Of a stretch of DNA of 64,000 nt, positions 27,499-35,545 are shown one piece after another; position 1 is the stretch's first letter, and each line of letters starts with the position of its first letter. Made by a program: the position numbers and the translations under genes. Below the pieces are notes generated by a model. That model ran no database searches, was not told the DNA's origin, and saw only the letters and a program-made list of their open reading frames with translations. Source of the stretch: Bog-756 sp963778165 (lineage in GTDB: Bacteria; Actinomycetota; Acidimicrobiia; Acidimicrobiales; RAAP-2); assembly GCA_963778165.1 (NCBI GenBank), contig CAVZTE010000007.1:248001-312000 (forward strand), written 5' to 3'.

Positions 27499-27852
27499 TC
27501 AGACGTCCGGCCAGAACCGCTCGGTGACGGCGCCAGCGGCCACGGTCACATCCACGGTGGTACGGGGTCCGGACGGTGTGGCAGCGGGGACCTTGATGCG
27601 CACCTGGTACTCTCCGGCCGCCAGCGATCCGAAGACTCCGGCGAAGGCCACGGCGTCGCGCAGGTCCCGCCGCCGTACCGCGGTATGGGTCCCATCCCAC
27701 TGGCCACCCATGGGCCGGATCTCGATCTCCTCTCCGTCCAGTGCCTCGGTGGTGAAGAGGATCAGTGCACCCCGGGTGCCTCCGACATCGAGGACCACGG
27801 TGCCCTGGCCGCTGGGCCCGGGCAGAGCCTCGGACTGATGACGATGGGGCAC
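27499..27852 (-). CDS. Conserved hypothetical protein linked to DUF4331
   Basis: This 117-residue protein (ATG 27852) lacks a signal peptide and membrane segments. It is beta-rich, with VVLDVGGTRGALILFT, IEIRPMGGQWDGTHTAVRRR and GEYQVRIKVP, suggestive of an Ig- or jelly-roll-like fold. It starts 3 bp after the DUF4331 gene stop, so the two are co-transcribed. Similar short proteins occur in actinobacteria without a known function. I do not assign one. Confidence 0.6.
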   Translation of the reverse strand: MPHRHQSEALPGPSGQGTVVLDVGGTRGALILFTTEALDGEEIEIRPMGGQWDGTHTAVRRRDLRDAVAFAGVFGSLAAGEYQVRIKVPAATPSGPRTTVDVTVAAGAVTERFWPDV

Positions 27853-27855
27853 CGG

Positions 27856-29280
27856 TCAGCTCGGCTGCGACGGGACGAGGAAGCCGGAGTGGGGTGTGCC
27901 CAGGTAGGGGAAGGAGGGAAGGTAGTTCTCCGTTCCCATGGCCCTGACGTCGGTGGGACCCGAGGTCAGGCCCATGGAGATCCCTCCGGCTGCGGCGTCC
28001 GGCTTGTAGCTGGGGTCGACGAGGGGAAGCGTGGCGCCGGCGATGGCGCGGAGCTCGATGGTGGCCACATCATCGAAGACCCGTCGGCCGTTGGGGTAGC
28101 CCGCCGGGTCCCCACCGATCAGACCCAGGTTCGAGGGGTTGGTGGTGGTCGGGGGAATGGCCACGTTGAGTCGCAGCAGGTCGGCCTGCGCCGGCCCGGT
28201 GTAGTTCTGGAAGCCCGGCACCACCCCGGTCGGGATTCCGGTCAGGAGGATGGCCAGCAGGTCGGCTCGCGGTGCCCCGGTGGCGTTGTAGGCGGCCAGG
28301 TTGGGGAATACGCCGGGATACAGCACCGGCAGGAGCCCGGCCAACTCCGGATTGGCCACATGGGAGGCGAACTGCCTGTCGTCGCCGGGCGGCTGTGAAT
28401 TCCAGTAGTCCTTGGTGCCCAAGGGGATGAGCACCTCATTGAACAGTGGGTTCCCCAGCCGGGAGACCTGGGTGAACGGCCCCGAGTTGAGATTCTGCCC
28501 TCGCCAGTTCCCGAAGATGCGGGCCTTCTGCCGCGCCGCGGTGGTCCACACACCGATGACGGATGCCGGATCTGCCTCGCTCGGTCGTTGCCACTGGCCG
28601 GTCAGCTCGTTGACAGGTATCTGGATGGCGATGCTGTGCACATTCACATTGGCCGTCGAGTTGACCCCGTTGGCCATCCGGCCGAGCCCGGTGTTGGCCA
28701 ACCCGAAGGTGGTGTGATCCTGTTCGAAGGGTCGCAGCACACCCAGGTCGAAGATGGCGCCGAGGTCGACATAGAAGCCCTCGGCCCGCTGCCCGGCGTA
28801 GACCTTGGTTCCCGGGGCGATGGTGGTGATGGCCTCGTTGGCCAGGCCCACATAGTCGGGCGTCGACAGGGGACCGATGTTGCACGGCGGGCAGGGGATG
28901 CCCGAGCCGAGCAGGTGGGAGCCGGTGCGATCGACCCTGGTCACCGAGTAGGTCTGGCGCCGGTTCCAGCTCGGGCTCCGGAGGGAGGTGATCGGCGCGG
29001 TGTTGTAGAGGAAGGTGTTCGGGTTGGTGATCTCGCTGGTGAACTGGAACTGGTAGCTGATATCGGCGCAGCCGTCGTTGTCATTGTCGATGTTGATGGA
29101 GTACAGGACGTCGTCGCCGAACTCGTAGAAGTTGGGGCCACCATCCGGGCCTTCCAGCGGAAGGTAGTTGGCAATGAGCGTCACGGTGTCCGGCTGGTCG
29201 GGACTCACGAAGGCGTAGAGATCGGTGGAGTCGGCCACGGGGTCTTTGGAGATTTCCGGGGCTTCACGATGGGATGACAT
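27856..29280 (-). CDS. DUF4331 family protein
   Basis: The 474-residue protein begins MSSHREAPEISKDPVADSTD, the signature of DUF4331, and continues with YAFVSPDQPDTVTLIANY and DVLYSINIDNDNDGCADI. A C-terminal region with DDVATIELRAIAG is also typical. AGAGG precedes ATG 29280. The family is widespread and uncharacterised; a calcium-binding-like acidic segment DNDNDGCAD is visible. No signal peptide is evident although the neighbour upstream is Tat-exported. It lies between a small Tat protein (29367-29672) and the 117-residue protein in one leftward operon, an arrangement that suggests a shared function. Confidence 0.9.
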   Translation of the reverse strand: MSSHREAPEISKDPVADSTDLYAFVSPDQPDTVTLIANYLPLEGPDGGPNFYEFGDDVLYSINIDNDNDGCADISYQFQFTSEITNPNTFLYNTAPITSLRSPSWNRRQTYSVTRVDRTGSHLLGSGIPCPPCNIGPLSTPDYVGLANEAITTIAPGTKVYAGQRAEGFYVDLGAIFDLGVLRPFEQDHTTFGLANTGLGRMANGVNSTANVNVHSIAIQIPVNELTGQWQRPSEADPASVIGVWTTAARQKARIFGNWRGQNLNSGPFTQVSRLGNPLFNEVLIPLGTKDYWNSQPPGDDRQFASHVANPELAGLLPVLYPGVFPNLAAYNATGAPRADLLAILLTGIPTGVVPGFQNYTGPAQADLLRLNVAIPPTTTNPSNLGLIGGDPAGYPNGRRVFDDVATIELRAIAGATLPLVDPSYKPDAAAGGISMGLTSGPTDVRAMGTENYLPSFPYLGTPHSGFLVPSQPS

Positions 29281-29366
29281 GGCTACCTCTGTTTCTGGTG
29301 GGAGATGGTTGACAGGGTGGAGGACTTGGAGGACATGGAGGCCTTGGGAGAGGAGGAGGTCTCAGC

Positions 29367-29672
29367 TCAGCGCATGGCTCGGAACAGCGACGCCGCCAGC
29401 TGGGGGTTGAGCACGGTGATCTCCCTGGTGCCGGAGAAGAGTCCGATCTCCCCGGTGCCGAGATCCCGGATGTGGGCGATGAGGGGCTCACTCATGGCCG
29501 ACGAGGACTCGGCCTCGGTCACGGCCGACTCGGCGGTACCCACATCAGCCGGGCCCTGGGTCTCGGCCATGCCGACCAGGGCCGGGAGGCCCGGGATGGC
29601 CGACAGGGCTCCGGCGGCCACCACGGCGGCCGAGCCGCCCTTCAAGAACATGCGCCGGCTGACTTCGCTCAT
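29367..29672 (-). CDS. Small Tat-exported protein
   Basis: ATG 29672 has a near-consensus AGGAGGT five bases upstream. The 101-residue protein starts MSEVSRRMFLKGGSAAVVAAG, interrupted only by its own cleavage region (a textbook SRRxFLK twin-arginine signal), leaving a mature part of about 65-70 residues. This has DLGTGEIGLFSGTREI and LAASLFRAMR but no recognisable domain or cofactor motif. It is the first gene of the DUF4331 operon, and is divergent from glutaminase with a 180-bp shared upstream region. Small Tat proteins often fold with a cofactor or ride on a partner; which applies here is unknown. Confidence 0.75.
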   Translation of the reverse strand: MSEVSRRMFLKGGSAAVVAAGALSAIPGLPALVGMAETQGPADVGTAESAVTEAESSSAMSEPLIAHIRDLGTGEIGLFSGTREITVLNPQLAASLFRAMR

Positions 29673-29852
29673 CGGGACCTCCTGGGCAAGGGTGGGAATG
29701 CACGCCGACCACTTCATCCGCATCTGTGTATCGATGCCGCCCCCGCCCACGGATGACAGAAATCCGAGATTTGTCGGGCCGGCCCGGCAGGGCCCCACGG
29801 GAACGCACTGACGTAGCCTTCATTGCTGTCCGAGTGAGGAAGGATCGACGCC

Positions 29853-30890
29853 GTGCACATCCCGATTCCGTTTCACGAGACGTCGACCGTTTCGGCCGTC
29901 TCCACCGGCGACCTCCCCAACCTGGTGGTGGTCCAGTCGCTGCTCGTCGAGATCTACGAGCAGTACCGCTCGTTGGACGACGGTGCCGTGGCCGACTACA
30001 TCCCGGTGCTGGCCGATGCCGATCCGTCCCTCTTCGGGGTCAGCATCTTCGGAGCCGGGGGCCGCGGTGCGTCAATCGGTGACGCCGCCCACCTGTTCTC
30101 GCTGCAGAGCATCTCCAAGGCCTTCGTCTTCGCCCTGGTATGTGACAGCCTCGGTCACGAGGAGGCCCGTCGATTGCTCGGGGTGAATGCCACCGGTCTG
30201 GCCTTCAACTCGGTGATGGCCATCGAGTTGAACGACGAGCGGACGATGAACCCCATGGTCAATGCCGGCGCCATGGCCACCACCAGCCTGGTGCCCGGGT
30301 CCACCACCGATGACCGGTGGGAGTTCATCCGTGATGGCTTGTCCCGGTTTGCCGGCCGCCCACTCCAACTGGACGAGGAGGTCTACACATCCGAATCCTC
30401 CACCAACCTCCGGAACCAGGGCATCGCCCACCTGCTGCAAAGCTACGAGCGCCTCTACTCCGATCCGGACGAGACCACCGACCTCTACACCCGCCAGTGC
30501 TCCCTCCTGGTGAGTGCCGATGACCTGGCCGTGATGGGAGCCACCCTGGCCAGCGGGGGCGTGAACCCCATGACCGGCGAAAAGGTCATCGACGCCTTCA
30601 ACTGCAAGCACGTCCTGGCCGCCATGGCCACGGCCGGCCTCTATGAGCACTCCGGTGACTGGCTCTATCAGGTCGGCCTGCCGGGCAAGAGCGGTGTCAG
30701 CGGGGGGATCGTGACCATCTCGCCGGGAAAGGGAGGCCTCGGGACCTACTCGCCCCGCCTGGACCAGGCAGGGAACAGCGTGCGGGGACAGCTGGCCACC
30801 CGGCACGTGGCGGAGAAGCTCGGACTCAACATCTTCGCCTCCAAGCCCATCGAGGTGGCTCCTGCTACGACGGCGACCCCCGGCCGGTGA
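29853..30890 (+). CDS. glsA: Glutaminase A
   Basis: This 345-residue protein starts at GTG 29853 with GAGGAAGGA upstream. The serine-dependent glutaminase motif S86-I-S-K89 (LQSISKAF) is followed by PMVNAGAMATTSL, SESSTNLRNQGIAHLLQ is in the usual place, and GVSGGIVTISPGKGGLG gives the C-terminal active-site region. It hydrolyses L-glutamine to glutamate and ammonia in the cytoplasm. It is slightly longer than the E. coli enzymes (~310). Its last 26 bases overlap the convergent Anbu gene. The symbol follows family membership. Confidence 0.93.
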   Translation: MHIPIPFHETSTVSAVSTGDLPNLVVVQSLLVEIYEQYRSLDDGAVADYIPVLADADPSLFGVSIFGAGGRGASIGDAAHLFSLQSISKAFVFALVCDSLGHEEARRLLGVNATGLAFNSVMAIELNDERTMNPMVNAGAMATTSLVPGSTTDDRWEFIRDGLSRFAGRPLQLDEEVYTSESSTNLRNQGIAHLLQSYERLYSDPDETTDLYTRQCSLLVSADDLAVMGATLASGGVNPMTGEKVIDAFNCKHVLAAMATAGLYEHSGDWLYQVGLPGKSGVSGGIVTISPGKGGLGTYSPRLDQAGNSVRGQLATRHVAEKLGLNIFASKPIEVAPATTATPGR

Positions 30891-31635
30891 CGGGGAAGTC
30901 AATGGTCGGATCAGCCCGCGAGATTCGCTGGATCTCCCTCACCGCCTCCTCCATCTGGCGCTCCCACGCCTGGCGCAGGTTCTCCAGCAACGGGGAGTCG
31001 CTCTCGATGCGGAACTCGATCGGGGCGAAGGTGTCGTTGAGGTAGACGCAGCCGTCGTAGGGCGGCCCGACCGAGAGGTTGGCCCGCGTGGTGCTCATCA
31101 TCGATCCCAGCGCAATCGATGTGGCGGTATCGATGTCCACCTTGGACCGGACCGCGGTCTCCAACATGAACTTGCCGTACTTGCTCTCCCCTATCTGCAG
31201 GAACGGGATCTCGTCGGAGGCCCGGATGTAATTTCCCTCGGGATACACCAGGAGGATGTCGGGGGGCTCGCTGCCCACCTGGCCCCCGAGGATGAAGGTG
31301 GCGGTGCCGTCGGCCCCCACCTCGGCCAGCGCCTCATGGTGCTCCTGGGCCACCTCCCGGCTGAGCCGGCCCAGGTACAGTGCCGCTTCGAAGAGATGGT
31401 TGACGGTAGCCAGGCTCTCACCGACGTCCGCCCGCAGGTCCCGCTTGATGCGGTCGAGCACCTCCTGGGTGGTGGCCAGGCTTCCGGCCGACTCGATGAT
31501 GAAGAGCTTCCCCGGAGCGGGTTGGATCAGGTGGAGCTTCCGGTAGGAACCGATGTTGTCCACCCCGGCGTTGGTCCGGGTGTCGGCAAGGAAGACCAGT
31601 CCCTCGTGAAGCCGCAAGGCCAGGCAGTAGGTCAC
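30865..31635 (-). CDS. Anbu, bacterial proteasome-type peptidase
   Basis: GTG 31635 gives a 256-residue protein beginning (M)TYCLALRLHEGLVFLADTR, so a Thr follows the initiator as the N-terminal nucleophile of this Ntn-hydrolase. TNAGVDNIGSYRKLHL contains the conserved Lys, and LSVGPPYDGCVYL lies near the C terminus. These are features of Anbu (ancestral beta subunit), a self-assembling relative of HslV and the 20S proteasome beta subunit. The longer open frame to 31914 lacks support. In other bacteria Anbu sits with transglutaminase, alpha-E and ATP-grasp genes; none is seen here. Instead it diverges from the encapsulin operon. Proteolytic activity and the substrate are not established. Confidence 0.88.
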   Translation of the reverse strand: MTYCLALRLHEGLVFLADTRTNAGVDNIGSYRKLHLIQPAPGKLFIIESAGSLATTQEVLDRIKRDLRADVGESLATVNHLFEAALYLGRLSREVAQEHHEALAEVGADGTATFILGGQVGSEPPDILLVYPEGNYIRASDEIPFLQIGESKYGKFMLETAVRSKVDIDTATSIALGSMMSTTRANLSVGPPYDGCVYLNDTFAPIEFRIESDSPLLENLRQAWERQMEEAVREIQRISRADPTIDFPVTGRGSPS

Positions 31636-31904
31636 GGTACCCTCGATCTCGAACGGAGTAGGAACGGTTGCTCGGAGCCCGGGCTCCACGCAAAAGTTAG
31701 TGGAGTAGACCCGCTCCGGGCGGCCCCACCTACGCCCCGGTGCGGATGGCCGGACGGGAAGTTGCAGTAATCCCATTGGCTTACCAGGGGTTTCTTGCTG
31801 ATCTAGGATCCCGGTGACGGCACGAGGGGTGCTGTGGTGTTGCAAAAGACCGCCACTGATCGCGTGCCGACAGGTTCGATGCTCAGGTGAGAAGGGAGCC
31901 AGCA

Positions 31905-32837
31905 ATGGCCACAAGTCCGCAGGATCATCTGGCCCTCAGCGACAGTGCGGCACGGCAGCTGGCCAATGCCACCAAGACTCCGGCGCAGCTGTCGACCATC
32001 TCACCCCGCTGGCTCGTCCACCTGCTCCAGTGGGTCCCGGTCGAGGCGGGCATCTACCGGCTGAACAAGGTCGTCAACGCCGAGTCCATCGACGTGGCGT
32101 GCCCGCCGCGCGACGAATCAGAGCTGCCGAGCACGTTCGTGCCCTACGAGGAGAGCCCGCGCGAGTACTTCCTCAACTCGGTGGCCACGGTGCTCGATGT
32201 CCACACCCGGGTCTCGGACCTCTATTCGAGCCCCTATGACCAGATCAAAGAGCAGCTTCGCCTCACCATCGAGACCATCAAGGAGCGTCAAGAGGGAGAG
32301 CTCATCAACAACCAGGATTACGGGATGCTGGCCACCGTGGCCCCCTCGCAGCGCATCCCCACCCTGGCCGGACCGCCGACGCCGGACGACCTCGACCAGC
32401 TCATCACCAAGGTGTGGAAGGAGCCGGCCTTCTTCCTGGCCCACCCCGACGCCATAGCGGCCTTCGGCCGGGAGTGCACCCGGCGCGGCGTGCCACCGCC
32501 GACCGTCAGCATGTTCGGCTCCCAGTTCCAGACCTGGCGGGGGCTGCCGTTGGTCCCCTCGGACAAGGTGCCGATCGAGGGGAACAAGACCAAGATCCTC
32601 CTGCTGCGCACCGGTGAGAAGCGCCAGGGCGTGGTCGGGCTGTTCCAGCCCGGGCTCACCGGCGAGCAGGGACCGGGCCTGGCCGTGCGGTTCATGGGCA
32701 TCAGCCGGAGCGCCATCGCTTCGTATCTGATCTCGCTGTACTGCTCGCTGGCGGTGATGACCGACGACGCGCTCGCCGTGCTCGACGACGTAGTCATCGA
32801 CAGATACCACGACTACGCCCCGAAGTACCGGAAGTAA
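31905..32837 (+). CDS. Family 2A encapsulin shell protein
   Basis: ATG 31905 with GGGAG upstream gives a 310-residue HK97-fold shell protein; GTG 31887 is less likely. The N-terminal arm LSDSAARQLANATKTPAQLSTISPRWL and the block VEAGIYRLNKVVN are written here as the recognisable SrpI/family 2A signature. An E-loop/P-domain region (EYFLNSVATVLDVHTRVSDLYS is its start) and the C-terminal IDRYHDYAPKYRK fit the family. Such proteins assemble into closed icosahedral shells of about 25 nm. No cNMP-binding insertion is present, which argues for 2A rather than 2B. The next gene, 4 bp away, is the matching cysteine desulfurase cargo. Shells of this type have been linked to sulfur storage. Confidence 0.9.
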   Translation: MATSPQDHLALSDSAARQLANATKTPAQLSTISPRWLVHLLQWVPVEAGIYRLNKVVNAESIDVACPPRDESELPSTFVPYEESPREYFLNSVATVLDVHTRVSDLYSSPYDQIKEQLRLTIETIKERQEGELINNQDYGMLATVAPSQRIPTLAGPPTPDDLDQLITKVWKEPAFFLAHPDAIAAFGRECTRRGVPPPTVSMFGSQFQTWRGLPLVPSDKVPIEGNKTKILLLRTGEKRQGVVGLFQPGLTGEQGPGLAVRFMGISRSAIASYLISLYCSLAVMTDDALAVLDDVVIDRYHDYAPKYRK

Positions 32838-32841
32838 CTCC

Positions 32842-34737
32842 GTGTCGATGGAGATCCCCGGGGTCGAGGACGCCGCGGCGGGTGCCGGCATCCCGGGGAT
32901 CGATCTCGACGAGCTGACCAGGATGGCCAACGCCCTGTTCAGCGCCTCGCCCGGTGGAGCGACCGAGGGGCCGTTGCCCGAAGGTCGCGCCGCCCTCGGG
33001 CGGGCCGACCTCCCCACGGGGTTGACCCCGCCCCCGCCCGGAGCGCCTCAGGCCCTCGCCGACGTGCCGCACACGCCGAACACCACGCCCAACATCGGAT
33101 CGGTTGACTCGACGCTGGCGGCGGCGCCCTCTCCGGCAGGCGTGGGAGAGACGCATGGCGTTTCCCCGGGGCGCCCCGCTCCGGTCTCCGGTGACCTCAC
33201 CGAGCTGACCGGCAACCCCACCGGTATTCCGGCCGGTCCGGCACCAACGACTGCGCCGCAGGCGACCTCGACCGGTATCCCGGGTCAGGGGGACTTCTAC
33301 TTCCTGAACGAATCGGCCTCTGCTCTGGCGTCCCCCGGTGCCCTCTCGGGCCCGCAGCCCACGTCCATCCTCGGCGAGAGCTCCCTTCAGGAGCTGCTCA
33401 CGGTCCTGCCCAACCTCCTTTCGTCCGAGCCCCGGCCCGTCGAGCACCAGCAGCGCTACTTCCTGCCCGGCCCTCCCGAGGAGGGCGCCACCTCCGGCAG
33501 CCAAGGGATCTTCGACGTGGCCACCATCCGGCGGGACTTCCCGATCCTCTCGGAGAGGATCAACGGTCGCCAGGTCACCTGGCTCGACAACGCCGCCACC
33601 ACCCAGAAGCCGAGGGCGGTCATCGACCGGCTCTCCTACTTCTACGAGCACGAGAACTCGAATATCCACCGCGCCGCCCACGATCTGGCCGCCCGGGCCA
33701 CCGATGCCTACGAAGAGGCCCGCAACACGGTGGCCCGCTACCTCGGGGCCGGTTCCGCCGACGAGATCGTCTTCGTCCGGGGCACCACCGAGGGCATCAA
33801 TCTGATTGCGGGTAGCTGGGGACGCCAGAACATCCACGAGGGTGATGAGATCGTGATCTCACACCTCGAGCACCATGCCAACATCGTCCCGTGGCAGCAG
33901 CTGGTGTCGGCCACCGGCGCCGTGCTCAAGGTCATCCCGGTCGACGACGACGGGCAGATCCTCCTCGACGAGTATCAGCGCCTCCTGAGCGACCGCACCA
34001 AGTTGGTCTCCGTCACCCAGGTCTCCAATGCCCTGGGCACGGTGACGCCCATCACCGAGGTCATCGCCATGGCCCATCAGGTCGGGGCGTGTGCCCTGGT
34101 CGACGGGGCACAGTCGGTGTCGCACATGCGGGTGGACGTGGTGGCGATGGACGCCGACTTCTTCGTCTTCTCCGGGCACAAGATCTACGGGCCGACCGGG
34201 ATCGGCGTCGTCTATGCCAAGCAGGCCATCTGGGAGGCCATGCCACCCTGGCAGACCGGCGGGAACATGATCAATGAGGTCACGCTCCAACACTCGACGT
34301 TCCAGGACCCGCCGATGAGGTTCGAGGCCGGCACCGGCAACATCGCCGACGCCGTCGGGCTCGGGGCCGCCCTCCGGTACGTCGAGGGGCTGGGGATCGA
34401 GAACATCAGCCGCTACGAGCACGACCTGCTGGGGTATGCCACCCAGCGGATGCTCGGTGTGCCGGGCCTGACCATGATCGGCACGGCCAAGGAGAAGGCC
34501 AGCGTGCTCTCCTTCATCCTGGACGGATATTCGACGGAGCAGGTCGGCGAGGCCCTGAGCGAGGAAGGGATCGCCGTGCGTTCCGGGCACCACTGCGCCC
34601 AGCCCATCCTGCGGCGCTTCGGCCTGAACACCACCGTCCGACCCTCGATCGCCTTCTACAACACCACCGAGGAGATCGACCATCTGGTCGCGGTCCTTCT
34701 CCGGCTGGTGGCCGACTCAGGCCGAGGGTGGCGCTGA
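32842..34737 (+). CDS. Encapsulin cargo cysteine desulfurase with disordered N-terminal targeting region
   Basis: From GTG 32842 (or ATG 32848) the protein is 631 residues. Residues ~1-223 are Pro/Gly/Ala/Thr rich and predicted disordered, the cargo-loading extension of family 2A systems. They hold short conserved-looking patches: LDELTRMANALF, FYFLNES and RYFLPGP. Residues 224-631 are a group II (SufS-like) cysteine desulfurase with the PLP Lys447 (SGHKIYGPTG) and catalytic Cys585 (RSGHHCAQP). It takes sulfur from L-cysteine as a persulfide and releases alanine. With the shell gene 4 bp upstream, it is expected to be packed inside the compartment and feed sulfur there. No rhodanese or serine acetyltransferase gene, often found in such operons, is next to it. 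Confidence 0.92.
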   Translation: MSMEIPGVEDAAAGAGIPGIDLDELTRMANALFSASPGGATEGPLPEGRAALGRADLPTGLTPPPPGAPQALADVPHTPNTTPNIGSVDSTLAAAPSPAGVGETHGVSPGRPAPVSGDLTELTGNPTGIPAGPAPTTAPQATSTGIPGQGDFYFLNESASALASPGALSGPQPTSILGESSLQELLTVLPNLLSSEPRPVEHQQRYFLPGPPEEGATSGSQGIFDVATIRRDFPILSERINGRQVTWLDNAATTQKPRAVIDRLSYFYEHENSNIHRAAHDLAARATDAYEEARNTVARYLGAGSADEIVFVRGTTEGINLIAGSWGRQNIHEGDEIVISHLEHHANIVPWQQLVSATGAVLKVIPVDDDGQILLDEYQRLLSDRTKLVSVTQVSNALGTVTPITEVIAMAHQVGACALVDGAQSVSHMRVDVVAMDADFFVFSGHKIYGPTGIGVVYAKQAIWEAMPPWQTGGNMINEVTLQHSTFQDPPMRFEAGTGNIADAVGLGAALRYVEGLGIENISRYEHDLLGYATQRMLGVPGLTMIGTAKEKASVLSFILDGYSTEQVGEALSEEGIAVRSGHHCAQPILRRFGLNTTVRPSIAFYNTTEEIDHLVAVLLRLVADSGRGWR

Positions 34738-34773
34738 GTGACCACACGGGGTGCCGGGGAACGGTGTCACTCA
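34735..34773. terminator. Possible bidirectional terminator at convergent stops
   Basis: TGAGTGAC at 34735-34742 pairs with GTCACTCA at 34766-34773, with a 23-base GC-rich loop. The stem contains the stop codons of both convergent genes (cysteine desulfurase and DUF1275). The stem is short and there is no T-run, so this is tentative. Confidence 0.35.
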
Positions 34774-35496
34774 CCGTCCGATCTTCTCCGCCCCGGCTTC
34801 CGATTCGATCGGGTGGAAGCCCTCGCCAGGCCGCCCGATGATAAAGGTGGCGGCCACGGCCGCGGTCAAGGCCGCGGCGATAGCCAGAACACCGCTGGGA
34901 GACACTTGGAGTAGGGCGGCACCGGCCGCCGCCCCCGCCAACATGGCAGCAACCGACCCCAGCCGGCGGAGTGGTCGGGAGCCGGTGCCGCCGACCAGGG
35001 AGCTATCGGCGGCGAAACCGGTGATGGTCAGGCTGAGCACCGTGGTGGTCAGATCGGGTACCCCGAAGTGGCGGACCGTGCTGTTCTGGATCCCGAGGGC
35101 CATGGCCAGCACGACGATGGTGGCGTAGTCGCCGTGTCCTGAGAAGGGCAACACGCCGAGAGCGGTGAGCACCGCCACGGCGGTCAGGACGATCGCCTCG
35201 GCGCCGAAGGCGCAGCTGAGCCAGAGATGCGCTCGGTGGGCCAAGCTGGCGGCGAAGCGACCTCCGGCCAGGGCCCCGACCACGAATCCGGCGATGGCGA
35301 TGATCGAGGCCGCCGGGGAGAGCCCGGAGTGTTCATCGACACTGAAGCCCAGGAAGACCACGTTTCCGGTCATGTTGGCCACGAAGACCCGGCCCAGCCT
35401 CAGGTAGCTGACGGCGTCGACAAGGCCGGTGACCACGGTGAGGGCCAGCAGGGCGGTGACAGTTCTGCGGGTGTTGATCGGAGAGGGAACAGCCAT
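34771..35496 (-). CDS. DUF1275 (YoaK-like) membrane protein
   Basis: This 241-residue protein has six or more hydrophobic helices and the DUF1275 features GLVDAVSYLRLGRVFVANMTGNVVF (read as two adjacent blocks) and MALGIQNSTVRHFG. The family is a widespread inner-membrane protein without a known function. It starts 49 bp after the DUF2090 gene stop in the same direction and is probably co-transcribed with it. Confidence 0.85.
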   Translation of the reverse strand: MAVPSPINTRRTVTALLALTVVTGLVDAVSYLRLGRVFVANMTGNVVFLGFSVDEHSGLSPAASIIAIAGFVVGALAGGRFAASLAHRAHLWLSCAFGAEAIVLTAVAVLTALGVLPFSGHGDYATIVVLAMALGIQNSTVRHFGVPDLTTTVLSLTITGFAADSSLVGGTGSRPLRRLGSVAAMLAGAAAGAALLQVSPSGVLAIAAALTAAVAATFIIGRPGEGFHPIESEAGAEKIGR

Positions 35497-35545
35497 GGGA
35501 TGCGCTTTCGTTCGGTTTGGATGGCGGACGGCGGAACCGGCTTGC

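Noticed and set aside
31636..31914. A longer Anbu protein starting at 31914
   Set aside because: The added N terminus is Pro/Arg rich and would bury the Thr nucleophile; GTG 31635 puts Thr at position 2, as the family requires.
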